Part shown: piece after piece, positions 18,604 to 27,620 of the stretch
Layout of the letters: every line of letters starts with the position of its first letter
How positions within the stretch are numbered: the stretch's first letter is position 1
NCBI GenBank assembly: GCA_964573995.1
Contig: CAZNLH010000008.1
Span: forward strand, 1 to 64,000
Direction of reading: 5' to 3'
Source: CAZNLH01 sp964573995
GTDB taxonomy: Bacteria; Gemmatimonadota; CAZMKB01; CAZNLH01
Length of the DNA: 64,000 nt
Made by a program: the position numbers and the translations under genes
The notes under the pieces: generated by a model
The model's input: only the letters and a program-made list of their open reading frames with translations
What the model was told of the DNA's origin: nothing
Database searches by the model: none

Positions 18604-19956
18604 TCAATTCTCGAATATGGCCTCTGGCATCCGGATATTCACCTTCTCGAGCCTGTCCATGAACGTCGGCCTTATACCTGTGGCACGATGCCTGCCCATC
18701 ACCCTCCCCCTGTCGTCTATGCCGACTCGCTCGAACACGAAGATGTCCTGCATTGATATCATGTCCTTCTCCATCCCGACGATCTCGGTAATCCTGGCGA
18801 TCTTCCGGCTCCCATCGCTCAGACGGACGGTGTGTATGATCAGGTTGAGCGCCGAACTGATCTGCTCGCGCATGGCCAGTTCGGGCAGTTCCATCCCCGC
18901 CATGAGGATCATATTCTCGAGCCTGCGGGTGGCATCCCTCGGGTTGTTCGCGTGTAGGGTCGAGACCGATCCATCGTGACCCGTGTTCATCGCCTGGAGC
19001 ATGTCAACCACCTCGTCACCACGGACCTCCCCGATGATGATCCGGTCGGGCCTCATCCGCAGGGCATTGATCAGGAGGTCGCGCTGGGTGACCCTGCCCT
19101 TACCCTCGATATTGGGCAGCCGGGTCTCAAGCCTGACCACGTGCTCCTGTTGGAGTTGAAGTTCCGCGGAGTCCTCGATCGTAACTATCCGCTCCTTTTC
19201 CGATATGTATCCCGAAAGCACGTTCAGGAGGGTCGTCTTCCCCGATCCCGCTCCCCCCGTGATTATCAGGTTCAGACGTGCCCTGATCACCCCCTTCAGG
19301 AGTTCGAGTATACCCGGGGTCAACGTCTTGTAAGCCAGGAGGTCCTTGGCCCTCAAGGGATCGATGCCGAAACGCCGGATCGAGAGTATCGGCCCGTCGA
19401 GGGCGAGCGGTGGGATGATCACGTTTACCCGCGATCCGTCCGGCAACCTGGCATCTACCATCGGGGCAGACTCGTCCACCCTCCTGCCGACCTTGGAGAG
19501 GATGCGCTCGATGATCTGCATCAGGTGGTCGTCATCCTTGAATATCTGTGGATAGGGCTCCAGCACCCCGAACCGTTCGACGTATACCTGCTTGGAGGTG
19601 TTTATCAGGATATCGTTGATGTGCGGGTCCTTGAGGAGCGGTTCGAGCGGGCCGAAACCGAAGATCTCGTTTTCGACCTCCTCCATGATCTGGTTCCGTT
19701 CCTTTTCACTGAGGGGGTACGAATCTTTCTGAACGAGGTTCTTGATCACCGCCCGGATCTCGCTCTGGAGCGCGCCGCGATCGAACTGGTCCAGGGAGTC
19801 CAGGTCGAGTTTCTCGACCAACTGGCGATGAACCCGCGACTTTATCTCCTGAAACAGGATAAAACTCTCCTGGTACTCCTTTCCCCTCCTGGCAAGGATT
19901 TCAGCCCGTGGGCCTGCCTCGATGGTCGATCTCCTCAGACGGTCATAGAGACTCAT
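18604..19956 (-). CDS. cpaF: Tad pilus assembly ATPase (CpaF/TadA)
   Basis: A 450-residue cytoplasmic hexameric ATPase powering Flp pilus extension and probably retraction. The N-terminal helical domain (to about 110) is followed by the GspE-type core: Walker A 'ITGGAGSGKTTLLN', Asp box 'IVTIEDSAELQL', Walker B 'LRMRPDRIIIGEVRGDE' and His box 'TGHDGSVSTLHANNP'. The order and length are those of CpaF. Its ATG overlaps the cpaE stop by four bases. Confidence 0.96.
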   Translation of the reverse strand: MSLYDRLRRSTIEAGPRAEILARRGKEYQESFILFQEIKSRVHRQLVEKLDLDSLDQFDRGALQSEIRAVIKNLVQKDSYPLSEKERNQIMEEVENEIFGFGPLEPLLKDPHINDILINTSKQVYVERFGVLEPYPQIFKDDDHLMQIIERILSKVGRRVDESAPMVDARLPDGSRVNVIIPPLALDGPILSIRRFGIDPLRAKDLLAYKTLTPGILELLKGVIRARLNLIITGGAGSGKTTLLNVLSGYISEKERIVTIEDSAELQLQQEHVVRLETRLPNIEGKGRVTQRDLLINALRMRPDRIIIGEVRGDEVVDMLQAMNTGHDGSVSTLHANNPRDATRRLENMILMAGMELPELAMREQISSALNLIIHTVRLSDGSRKIARITEIVGMEKDMISMQDIFVFERVGIDDRGRVMGRHRATGIRPTFMDRLEKVNIRMPEAIFEN

Positions 19957-21167
19957 TCGCCCTTACTCCTCGTAACCATTGAAAAGACCTTTCTAATGAT
20001 ATGCGTCGGCCGGTGGTTCGATCGCCTGCCGTCGGGAAAACCCGTGAGGTTGAAGGCGAGTTCGTTGAAGTTCCTGGCAATAGCAGAAGAGGGCGCGAGC
20101 CTTTGTATCGGGACCCCCCCGTTTATTGCATTTATGACCGTGGAGTAGTCATTTGGGATCTTCCAGTAGACCGGAAACTTCAGGGCCGTCTCGAAACGCG
20201 CCGGGTCGACCTCTTCTTCAGACATGTACCTGTTGACGATCAGTTTTATCTTCTCTTCCGGGAAGTTGAGCCTCCTGAATATCTCGAGGCACCTCTGGGT
20301 ATTCCGTATGGTCGGGAGGTCAAGGACCGAAATCAGCAGAATCGTGTCGGCTACGTCGAGCGCCTCGATTATAACGTCGTCGAAGGAATGGGTGGTATCT
20401 ATCACCACGTAATCGAAGAACCCCTTCATCGTCTTGATGATCTTGTTGATATGATCCGGAGTGATGAGATCGGATTCTTCCGCCATCTTCGGCTCAGTAA
20501 GGGCATAAACACCGGTTTCGTGACGGACCATGGAAGACTGGATCAATTCACGGTCGAGTTCCCGTATGCGGGATACCAGGTCGGTGATAGTGAAGGTCGG
20601 GTGTATATCGAGGAATATCGATACGTCCCCGAATTGGAGATCGAGATCGACCAGGGCTACGGACTTCTTGCACGCAAGAGAGAGACTCACCGCCAGGTTG
20701 GTTGCAACCGTCGTCTTGCCGAGTCCGCCCTTGTTGCTGAAGACGGCGAACACCTTGCCTTCCTCGCCGCCAAGATCCCCTTCAATACGTTTTTCCGACC
20801 AGGTTCGGTCGATCAGTTTTCTTATCGCGCCCGCCTCGAAGGGCTCCCTGATAAAGTACTTGGCACCGGCGTGGACCGCCTTGATCACGGCATCGGAGTC
20901 GAGATCGCTGCCGAATGCGAAGATGGAGGCCTTGGGCACCACCTGCCGGACCCGTTCGATAAACGGGATCTTCTCATTCAGCCTTCTATCTATCTCGACG
21001 AGGATGAGGTTTGGCGCCCTCTCCGAGACCTGTTGCAGTGCCCTCTCCGGATTTTCCGAGTCGCCGATGACCTCCAACCCGTCCATCCGTTCGAAGACAT
21101 CGAGGAGATCCTGGAGTTTTTCACTTGCGCTATAAAGGATATAGACCGTAGTCACTCTCGGGTTCAT
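19953..21167 (-). CDS. cpaE: Tad pilus localisation ATPase (CpaE/TadZ)
   Basis: A 404-residue two-domain protein. Residues 1-125 form an atypical receiver domain. From about 138 a ParA/MinD-type ATPase follows, with the deviant Walker A 'FSNKGGLGKTTVATNLA' and 'VALVDLDLQFGDVSIFL'. In the receiver the usual phospho-acceptor position lies in 'NLILVEIDRR', so phosphorylation is doubtful. CpaE/TadZ places the Tad machine, often at a pole. It carries the conserved 'VDTTHSFDD'-type segment ('VVIDTTHSFDDV'). Confidence 0.93.
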   Translation of the reverse strand: MNPRVTTVYILYSASEKLQDLLDVFERMDGLEVIGDSENPERALQQVSERAPNLILVEIDRRLNEKIPFIERVRQVVPKASIFAFGSDLDSDAVIKAVHAGAKYFIREPFEAGAIRKLIDRTWSEKRIEGDLGGEEGKVFAVFSNKGGLGKTTVATNLAVSLSLACKKSVALVDLDLQFGDVSIFLDIHPTFTITDLVSRIRELDRELIQSSMVRHETGVYALTEPKMAEESDLITPDHINKIIKTMKGFFDYVVIDTTHSFDDVIIEALDVADTILLISVLDLPTIRNTQRCLEIFRRLNFPEEKIKLIVNRYMSEEEVDPARFETALKFPVYWKIPNDYSTVINAINGGVPIQRLAPSSAIARNFNELAFNLTGFPDGRRSNHRPTHIIRKVFSMVTRSKGE

Positions 21168-21194
21168 TATTCCCCTCTTCCTTGGTATCTCGGT

Positions 21195-22235
21195 TTATTG
21201 CACGAGATGCGCGCTCTTTATGAACGAGGACTCGTCCGCGGATGGATCCACGTCCCCTATATTGAGGATATTCATCGTTATCACCTGGACGCTGTCTCCG
21301 TAAGATTGGTTGATGAAGACGCACATCAACTTCCTGACCACTGCCGGGTTCATCGGCGTATGGATCGGTGCCTTCACGATCCTCGGGCTCTTGTAACGCG
21401 AGTAGACGGAGTTTACGACCGACATCGTGTTCGGGTCCCAACTTGCCGTAGGGTCTGCCCCTATCCTGTATTCAGCCTTCATGCCCATGATCCCGTCCGG
21501 TTGATCCGTAAGATTCAACGTCATCCCCACGCCGATGACCTGGTTTCCGCTGTTGCACTCGAACTCGTCGACCGGCACGTCGTCGAAGTCGCCCCCCCCG
21601 TTGTAGGCAACGCCGTAGACACGGCGCAGGTGGGGAGGATTGACGAGATCCTGATACGAGACGACCAGGGTGTCGCCCACGTCGAGGCTCCCGTGATAAC
21701 CGGTGGTAAGGGCATTGTAATACTCGCCCGCGTCATAGATTCCGTTCCCGTTTCTGTCGTTGAAACGGTCAGTCAGCGTATATGGCAACACGCAGTAAAC
21801 ACCTGAGACGGAGACCAGTTTGGCCATCGCGCGAGTCTCTACATTTACGGTGTCGAACCCGAAGATGTTCATGAAAAACGGCCTCACAGGGTAGGTCCCG
21901 CTGACCACTACCGTGTCGGCCACGTCGTCCTGCAAGCCCCGGATGCTCACGTCCCACTGCCAGTCGACGGATGTATCGCCGAGGACCGGATTCGCCTCGA
22001 GGGTACCCTGGACATAGGGTGCGATTTCGTTGACGTCGGGCAGGGAGATCATCTCGGCCGCTCCACGGATGGCCGCCATGTCGAGTGCCTGCTGCAATTG
22101 GTTCCTCGCCGTGTACAGGAGCCCGACGTCTATGGAGAGGCCAGAGAAGGCGATGAAGGCCACCATACAGCCGGCCATGATCATCAGGGCCTGCCCCCTG
22201 CTCTGTCCCTTAAGGAATTGTCGCAAGATTCGCAT
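21195..22235 (-). CDS. TadG-like pseudopilin/assembly protein
   Basis: A 346-residue protein with a TadE/G-type N-terminus: 'SRGQALMIMAGCMVAFIAFSGLSIDVGLLY' spans the membrane at about residues 12-38, followed by 'ARNQLQQALDMAAIRGA'. The large extracytoplasmic part contains a calcium-loop-like 'DRNGNGIYDAGE' near residue 165. The ATG at 22235 is preferred because the TadE/G signature then starts at the usual distance. An upstream GTG would overlap cpaC. Position between cpaC and cpaE supports a pilus role (minor pilin or assembly factor). Confidence 0.75.
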   Translation of the reverse strand: MRILRQFLKGQSRGQALMIMAGCMVAFIAFSGLSIDVGLLYTARNQLQQALDMAAIRGAAEMISLPDVNEIAPYVQGTLEANPVLGDTSVDWQWDVSIRGLQDDVADTVVVSGTYPVRPFFMNIFGFDTVNVETRAMAKLVSVSGVYCVLPYTLTDRFNDRNGNGIYDAGEYYNALTTGYHGSLDVGDTLVVSYQDLVNPPHLRRVYGVAYNGGGDFDDVPVDEFECNSGNQVIGVGMTLNLTDQPDGIMGMKAEYRIGADPTASWDPNTMSVVNSVYSRYKSPRIVKAPIHTPMNPAVVRKLMCVFINQSYGDSVQVITMNILNIGDVDPSADESSFIKSAHLVQ

Positions 22236-22261
22236 GCTGAATACCCCTGGGGGACTCCACG

Positions 22262-23347
22262 CTACTTCTTCTCCCACTGGTAGACATCGGGGAGTTCGGG
22301 CGCCTCTCCGCTCTTATATGCCTCGACGATGTGGGGCGAGACCAGCATGAGCATCTCCGTCTCATTCTGGGTGAACTTGGTGCTCCGGAACAGCGCGCCG
22401 ATGATCGGCATCTGGCCGAGGAGTGGGGTCCTGGCTATAGTCTCGACCAGTTCCTTGGAGATCAGCCCGCCTATGGCGATCGTCTGCCCATTGCCCAGTT
22501 CCACTGTTACCTGCGCCCTTCGCGTACGGAGAGCGGGTACCGTAAATCCGCTCAGGGTCACGCCGCTGGTAAAGTCGAGGCTGCTGATCTCGGGGTGAAT
22601 CTCCAGGTTTATGATGTCGGAGTCGAGGACCGTCGGCAGGAAGCTGAGTTTGACCCCGAACTCCTTGAACTCGATGGTCACATTGGCGAATCCGCTGATT
22701 CCGGCCCCCTGGACCACCGGTATGGGAAATTCCCCTCCCGACAGGAAGGTCGCCTCCTTGCCGCTCAGCGTCACCAGGTTCGGCTCCGCGAGCACACGGA
22801 TCAGGCCCTTCTGCTCGAGTGCCTTTATGACCGAGGAGATGTTGTTCTGGGGGTGAGAGAGATAGAGGTTCACCTGTTCGCTCAATGTCAGGGGAACGGA
22901 GGGCGTGCCGACGCCACCACCGTAACTCCCGGCCTGGAGGTCGCCGCCCCCCACGAAGAAATCGAATCCGAGTTGCTTCAAGGCGGTCCTGTTGACCTCC
23001 GCGAACCTCACTTCGAGTTTTATCTGCTTGTAATCCCTGTTGGAATGGACCTTGAGGTCGAGAATCTTGACCGATTTATCCTTCCCCCAGAGTATCAGCG
23101 AGGTCTCACCGATCGCCTTTCCGTTGATGAGTATCTGGCGGGGGGAGATCACGAGGACATCGGCGATTTCAGGCTGTGGGATTGAGACCCGATCAAGAGG
23201 GGAATCGACGTTGAGCAGCGCCGACTTTCCCAGGCCCACCATGACCTGGTTCGGCAGGCCCTTCAGTATTGCGGGGAAAAAGAGGACAAAGAAGAGCGGC
23301 GCGGAAAAGATCCGAAGAATGTACCCTTTTATCTTCCTCCAGAGCAT
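22262..23347 (-). CDS. cpaC: Tad outer-membrane secretin (CpaC/RcpA)
   Basis: A 361-residue secretin subunit forming the outer-membrane channel for the Flp pilus. After the signal sequence an N0/BON-like region ('KSVKILDLKV') leads to the secretin domain from 'LEVRFAEVNR' through 'PNLVTLSGKEATFLSGGEFP' to 'PLLGQMPIIGALFRST' and 'NETEMLMLVSPHIVEA'. It is short for a CpaC (often over 400 residues). The ATG at 23347 has GGAGAA six bases upstream; another ATG seven codons earlier has no clear ribosome site. Confidence 0.93.
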   Translation of the reverse strand: MLWRKIKGYILRIFSAPLFFVLFFPAILKGLPNQVMVGLGKSALLNVDSPLDRVSIPQPEIADVLVISPRQILINGKAIGETSLILWGKDKSVKILDLKVHSNRDYKQIKLEVRFAEVNRTALKQLGFDFFVGGGDLQAGSYGGGVGTPSVPLTLSEQVNLYLSHPQNNISSVIKALEQKGLIRVLAEPNLVTLSGKEATFLSGGEFPIPVVQGAGISGFANVTIEFKEFGVKLSFLPTVLDSDIINLEIHPEISSLDFTSGVTLSGFTVPALRTRRAQVTVELGNGQTIAIGGLISKELVETIARTPLLGQMPIIGALFRSTKFTQNETEMLMLVSPHIVEAYKSGEAPELPDVYQWEKK

Positions 23348-23388
23348 AAGCGTTCTCCATAATCTCATAATTATGTCTAAGGTAACGA

Positions 23389-24261
23389 TCAGGGGTTCTC
23401 GAAGACCATCTCTTCGCGTTCCATCCCCCGGATGACCTCGATCCGCACCTTGGGCTGCCTCCTGATATGCCTTGTCGTCTTGGCAACGGAAGTGGCAGGC
23501 CCCTTTCCACCGGTCTTCGACCCCTTCTTCCCGACGGCAACATCTTTCCGCTCTCCATTGATCAGGCTCGACACCGTCGCTCCCGAGGTGGTCAACGGAT
23601 CCTGGTCGGCAATGTTTCTCAATACGAGGTACAAGACCCCCTGGTTCTCTGCCAGGGCCAGTCGCTCGGCCTCCCCGGGGGTGACGAGGAGTGTAACCCC
23701 GCTTTGCTTGCCCGGGCCGAGCGCCCCCCCCTTGTTGTCGCTGACCGAGAGCACCTTGATATTCTGGAGGATAGACTTGGAGATATATCCACCCCCCTTC
23801 TTGTCAGACTTGATGGTGGCAAGGACGTCCACCCGGCTGTTCGGGCGCAGGAACTGATCTATCATCTCGTTCGAGCCGATCGAGACCGACATCGCCCGCA
23901 TCCCGGGCGGCGTCAGCGCGGCAACCCCGTCGAGCGTCCCCTTCTTTTCGAGGTGGGGGGCGAGCAGCGGTTCACCGGTGAGAAAATCCCTCTCCGATAC
24001 CTTCCCGATCACGTCCTCCGGCCGTTCGAAACTCCCCTTGGGTATCAACCTCTCGGGCCACGATACCACCTTTATGTCTTTATCCGTGAGGCGCTTCCCC
24101 GCATCCAGGTCTTTCGAGGCCACGATGACCTGCCGATAATTTTCCGATGAGACCGGAGATCGTGTACTGATCCCCTTTAGGTACAAGAAGACTGACAAAC
24201 TGGCGAGAAAACTGAAGGTAACCGCCAGGTATACGATCAACTTTGTCTTTCTGAGGATCAT
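23389..24261 (-). CDS. cpaB: Flp pilus assembly protein CpaB/RcpC
   Basis: A 290-residue periplasmic protein anchored by an N-terminal span (residues 6-30). It has a SAF-type domain ('VASKDLDAGKRLTDKDIKVVSWP', about 47-70) and the RcpC core 'GMRAMSVSIGSNEMIDQFLRPNSRVDVLAT'. The last 70 residues are basic and low-complexity. It stabilises the secretin and may bind peptidoglycan. Spacing to cpaC is about 40 bases. Confidence 0.92.
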   Translation of the reverse strand: MILRKTKLIVYLAVTFSFLASLSVFLYLKGISTRSPVSSENYRQVIVASKDLDAGKRLTDKDIKVVSWPERLIPKGSFERPEDVIGKVSERDFLTGEPLLAPHLEKKGTLDGVAALTPPGMRAMSVSIGSNEMIDQFLRPNSRVDVLATIKSDKKGGGYISKSILQNIKVLSVSDNKGGALGPGKQSGVTLLVTPGEAERLALAENQGVLYLVLRNIADQDPLTTSGATVSSLINGERKDVAVGKKGSKTGGKGPATSVAKTTRHIRRQPKVRIEVIRGMEREEMVFENP

Positions 24262-24273
24262 TTTGCCACCACC

Positions 24274-24696
24274 TTAGACCTGACCTTCATAGTAACATGA
24301 AGCGGAACGCACCATCATGATATTCGTCCCGAATATGTGCTTTACAAAGAGGACCGGCGTAAAGAAAAAATTTACCGCCGCCGTCACCTGGACCATGTTA
24401 TCCATCGAGGGCTCGGGCCTGATCACTACGTATGCAGGTTCGAGGTTCGCATCGGCCAGCAGCCCGGTTACCACGTCGATGACCACCTGCCTGTTACTGG
24501 CCAGGTTGGGGGTGACCGATGCCACCCTGGCCCCCTCCCGCACGGCCCCTGTAAGTACGTTCATCGTCATCCATGCCCTGCCGAATTCAGTGATACCGAA
24601 TATCAACATCATCATTACAGGCAAGATCAGGGCCAACTCAAGGATGGACTGTCCCTTTTCCCCCCGTACCTTATATCTCAACTGTCTCAAGTTCAT
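24274..24696 (-). CDS. tadE: Pseudopilin TadE
   Basis: A 140-residue TadE-like minor pilin. The processing region 'RGEKGQSILELALILPVMM' carries the conserved G-(Q)-S-x-x-E-x-A pattern. A hydrophobic helix to about residue 36 precedes an extracellular beta-rich domain. It would be cleaved by the CpaA peptidase next door. Its ATG overlaps the cpaA stop by four bases. Confidence 0.9.
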   Translation of the reverse strand: MNLRQLRYKVRGEKGQSILELALILPVMMMLIFGITEFGRAWMTMNVLTGAVREGARVASVTPNLASNRQVVIDVVTGLLADANLEPAYVVIRPEPSMDNMVQVTAAVNFFFTPVLFVKHIFGTNIMMVRSASCYYEGQV

Positions 24697-25196
24697 TGGA
24701 AGATGTAATAGGAAAAAAGAGTCCCCGATGCCAAGACGACTCCGTATGGGAGGTAAACTCGCGGATAGGGTCCGTTCGAATCCTCGCCGGTACCGGGACT
24801 CTCTCGCCCGATCAAACGGACGAGTCGCGACAAGTAGGCGACCCGATACCTCTTTACAGTAAAGATCACCAATAGAGACACTGCCAGCCCGATGACCGCG
24901 GACAGGAAGAAAATCCTTATCGTCATCACGGGACCTTCAAAGGCACCTATCGCGCCCAACAACTTGACGTCCCCTCCACCCATTCCCCCCAGGACGAACG
25001 GCAACAACAAAAGGCCGCTCCCCACGGCCAGGCCAGTCACCGAATTGAACAACCCATCCCGGCCACCCGTAAGTAGGCTTAGTGCCACTCCCAACAGAAT
25101 GGCCGGGAGGGTCAACCAGTTGGGGATCTTCCCGGACCTGAGATCCATGAAAGAGGCCGCCACGAGAATCGTCACCAATGAAACCCTTGCCAACAT
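24693..25196 (-). CDS. cpaA: Prepilin peptidase CpaA/TadV (A24)
   Basis: A 167-residue integral membrane aspartyl protease lacking the methylase domain, as usual for Tad loci. Catalytic aspartates are in 'MDLRSGKIPNWL' (about residue 18) and 'GMGGGDVKLLGAIGA' (about residue 76, the GxGD motif). It processes Flp, TadE and TadG-like pilins. The ATG is preferred to an adjacent TTG. Confidence 0.93.
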   Translation of the reverse strand: MLARVSLVTILVAASFMDLRSGKIPNWLTLPAILLGVALSLLTGGRDGLFNSVTGLAVGSGLLLLPFVLGGMGGGDVKLLGAIGAFEGPVMTIRIFFLSAVIGLAVSLLVIFTVKRYRVAYLSRLVRLIGRESPGTGEDSNGPYPRVYLPYGVVLASGTLFSYYIFQ

Positions 25197-25466
25197 CAAG
25201 CCCCTGGGGTAGATTTTTCCGGGTTCTCAATTCCCGCCCCCGGCACGGATCGAAGGTCCGGATGCCTACAATATTTTACCGCGCCGGTCAATGCCAGCCC
25301 GGCATCCCCTTAAGGGGTCTCTTCACCCGGCTTGTGGAAAATCATTCCCTTACCCCGGGGCAGGTCTACCGCCGGGCAAGGAGCCAGGATGGAGACCCCT
25401 ACACCTTCTCACCAAGCAAGTTCGGTGCCGGGACCATGTCTCGCGGCAGGATCCTCGACACCTGGC

Positions 25467-25801
25467 TCAGAACGGCCAACTCTGGCCTTGGAACGCGTTG
25501 GTGATTTGCGTGAACAGGCCGCTCATCGATGTCCCGAGCGAGGTCAGGGCCGCTGCAACCGCGAGCGCGATCAAGCCAAGGATCATGGCGTATTCGGCCA
25601 GGCCCTGCCCTTCCTCGTCGCGAATCAGCCNNNNNNNNNNNNNNNNNNNNNNNNNNNNNNNNNNNNNNNNNNNNNNNNNNNNNNNNNNNNNNNNNNNNNN
25701 NNNNNNNNNNNNNNNNNNNNNNNNNNNNNNCCAAGGATCATGGCGTATTCGGCCAGGCCCTGCCCTTCCTCGTCGCGAATCAGCCTTCTCAGTAGTTCCA
25801 T
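25467..25801 (-). CDS. flp: Flp-family major pilin (split by a false gap)
   Basis: As printed the gene is broken by 100 N and a repeated 55-bp block. Removing the N run and one block (155 bases) leaves exactly 180 bases: a 59-residue pilin plus stop. It reads MELLRRLIRDEEGQGLAEYA, then MILGLIALAVAAALTSLGTS and a short tail ending 'NAFQGQSWPF'. The G-Q-G-L-A-E-Y-A cleavage/assembly motif followed by a hydrophobic helix is the Flp signature, with cleavage after the Gly. It is the first gene of the Tad operon, about 190 bases after a consensus promoter, fitting high expression. Confidence 0.93.
25576..25785. other. False assembly gap with duplicated 55-bp edges (flp)
   Basis: The 55 bases before the N run (25576-25630) are identical to the 55 after it (25731-25785). 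This is what a scaffolder leaves when two contigs overlap by one k-mer length but are joined with 100 N. Collapsing restores the flp frame exactly. Confidence 0.95.
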
Positions 25802-26119
25802 GATTCGTCTCCCTCTTTGTTTAGGGTTGAAAACTCGGGGGATGATTGATCGTTGTCTTCTCCAGGATCAAGGACCTCCACGGTCCTCATGAAAAGAAAT
25901 CGCTCTTCACCTCCTTCGAATGGAAAACGGCTTTGTCCTACAAGCAGGTTCAAAGTTCCCCCACCATTGAACCCTGCATCATCTTAGTTGTAACATTATA
26001 GCATATCTAAAAATTCTTGTCAAGTATTCCTGGGTGGATTGATGGGCTTTTTTCTATATTAAAAGCATTTAGCGGGTACATACTAAACATGAGGCGATGA
26101 CGAAGGGGACCCTCCATCT
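25802..26119. other. Leader and promoter region of the Tad operon
   Basis: The 318 bases between flp and the M50 gene contain the Tad promoter and a leader of roughly 190 bases on the minus strand. I see no open frame of note. The stretch is more AT-rich towards 26000. Confidence 0.6.
25995..26023 (-). promoter_or_regulatory. Consensus promoter of the Tad operon
   Basis: Minus-strand TTGACA (26018-26023), 17-bp spacer ending in TGC, TATAAT (25995-26000). All twelve hexamer bases match the consensus. Confidence 0.85.
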
Positions 26120-27175
26120 CTATAACTTGAGCGGTGCCGGGATGAATGTCAGTATGAACGTCAGGATCACCACCCACCCCACCACCTTTCTCCACTTTCC
26201 TATGGGGACCTCCTCGTAGATGACCGGCGGGTGGGCGATCCTCACCAGGAAGATGATCAACACAATCCATACCAGCCAACCCTGCCACCACCAGATCCCC
26301 AGGGGGACGAGAATGAGAAAGAAGACCAGCGATATCTTCCTCTGCAGGGGACCGAACAGGGCGTAACTCACGTGACCGCCGTCGAGTTGTCCTATCGGAA
26401 GGAGGTTCAAGGCAGTTACGAACAGGCCCGCCCAGCCCGCGAAGGCAACCGGGTTGAGGAATAACTCCCTCCCTTCAGGCGGCGTCCCGACCACGAGCCG
26501 TTCGAGGGCCGAGAAGAGGAGCGAACTCCCGAGCGAGAGCCCCCCCTCACCACCCGCCGGCACCGGCTGGAAGGTTGAGAGAGAGAGCCCATAGATAACG
26601 GCCGGAATCGAGGCCACGAGTCCGGCAAGCGGCCCAGCGGCCCCGATTTCGAGGAGCATCCTCCGATTGTGAATGGGGGACCTCATCTTGATGAAGGCCC
26701 CCATGGTACCGAGAAGCGTGGGAAAAGGGATGAAATAGGGGAGGCTCACGTCGAGACCATAACGCCGCGCTGCGAAGTAGTGGCCAAGTTCATGGAGGCC
26801 GAGGATCCCCATTATGGTGATCGAAAAGGGGACTCCCTTCAAGACGTAACTCATGCCGTTCATGGGATTGACTTCTTCGAGGACGGCCCCTACAAAGACC
26901 GTGCTCACCACCGTTACCAGGAAGAGCATGAGGTTCAGTCCCCACTTTTTCCTGGCCTTCCCACTCTCGGGGAACGTGGCTACAAGGAAAATTTTTCCGC
27001 CCACTTCTTCCGTGTAGAGGGAACCACCGACCTCGGAGATGGCCCTCTTCAATCCCATCCGGTCGAAGGAACCCGGGGATGCAAGTTCTCCGCGGTATAT
27101 CACCTCGTTTCTCTGGCGCGCGATGGTGCACGTGTTGATAAGACCCAGGACCCTGGCCTTCAATTCCTCGTTCAT
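26120..27175 (-). CDS. M50 site-2-type intramembrane metalloprotease
   Basis: A 351-residue membrane protease. A soluble N-terminal domain of about 90 residues precedes six or so spans. Zinc motif HELGH occurs in 'GLHELGHYFAARRYG' and the distal ligand Asp in 'NLLPIGQLDGGH'. Such proteins resemble plant EGY and bacterial S2P relatives that cleave membrane-bound regulators. The ATG at 27175 is chosen because GAGGTGAT lies seven bases upstream; an ATG 14 codons earlier has no ribosome site. No sigma/anti-sigma pair is adjacent, so the substrate is unknown. Divergent from rho. Confidence 0.88.
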   Translation of the reverse strand: MNEELKARVLGLINTCTIARQRNEVIYRGELASPGSFDRMGLKRAISEVGGSLYTEEVGGKIFLVATFPESGKARKKWGLNLMLFLVTVVSTVFVGAVLEEVNPMNGMSYVLKGVPFSITIMGILGLHELGHYFAARRYGLDVSLPYFIPFPTLLGTMGAFIKMRSPIHNRRMLLEIGAAGPLAGLVASIPAVIYGLSLSTFQPVPAGGEGGLSLGSSLLFSALERLVVGTPPEGRELFLNPVAFAGWAGLFVTALNLLPIGQLDGGHVSYALFGPLQRKISLVFFLILVPLGIWWWQGWLVWIVLIIFLVRIAHPPVIYEEVPIGKWRKVVGWVVILTFILTFIPAPLKL

Positions 27176-27295
27176 TCGATAAATCACCTCATGCAGGTCT
27201 ATTCCGGTAAGGCCCATGGAGGCCGCCCGGTGATAGATTAGTCTAATTGCAAGAGAGTGGCAAGGTACTTGCTGTACTAAGCCGACAAATAATAC

Positions 27296-27324
27296 TTGAC
27301 ATTTTCTGAAGTGTTAGATATAAT
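27296..27324 (+). promoter_or_regulatory. Consensus promoter of the rho-ruvX-mltG operon
   Basis: TTGACA (27296-27301), 17-bp spacer, TATAAT (27319-27324); twelve of twelve bases match. Transcription would begin near 27331. Confidence 0.85.
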
Positions 27325-27330
27325 ATACGA

Positions 27331-27620
27331 GCAACGAGCAAATGATATGCTTCCCAAATTTCCCCATTGGATTCATTTTTCTTTCGGAAGAGAACCCTGA
27401 CCATTGGATAGCAGCAAGCGTTGAACACTTTATTCTTTTTCAAGGAGTCGTTACCCTCCTGAATTTCCCTTCAATGCCACGAATATAACGGGTAACTCTC
27501 GTCATCCCTAATATCCATCAACCGTAGGATACCCTTGGGCCCTGGGGAAGTGCCGTTCTTAGGCCCTGGGAGTATTCGTCAGAGTCCACAGTCAACCAGA
27601 GGAAGAGAAGAGAGTTGAAG
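27331..27620 (+). promoter_or_regulatory. Long rho leader, possible autoregulatory region
   Basis: About 290 bases separate the predicted start of transcription from the rho ATG, unusually long for this window. Parts (27455-27535) are C-rich and G-poor, as in Rho utilisation sites. Near the end GGGCCCTGGG-like blocks at about 27536 and 27562 could pair with flanking sequence. Rho represses its own leader in E. coli; the same here is inference. No supported gene lies within 27176-27620. Confidence 0.45.

Noticed and set aside
20001..21806. Plus-strand 601-codon open frame
   Set aside because: Antisense to cpaE and the TadG-like gene; highly charged, no domain, and it crosses two real genes.
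25576..25785. 55-bp direct repeat as a genuine tandem repeat or insertion site
   Set aside because: Identical length to the edges of the other false gap, and collapsing it restores a perfect Flp pilin.
27243..27443. Minus-strand 66-codon frame in the rho leader
   Set aside because: It covers the perfect plus-strand rho promoter, lacks a ribosome site and has no recognisable similarity.
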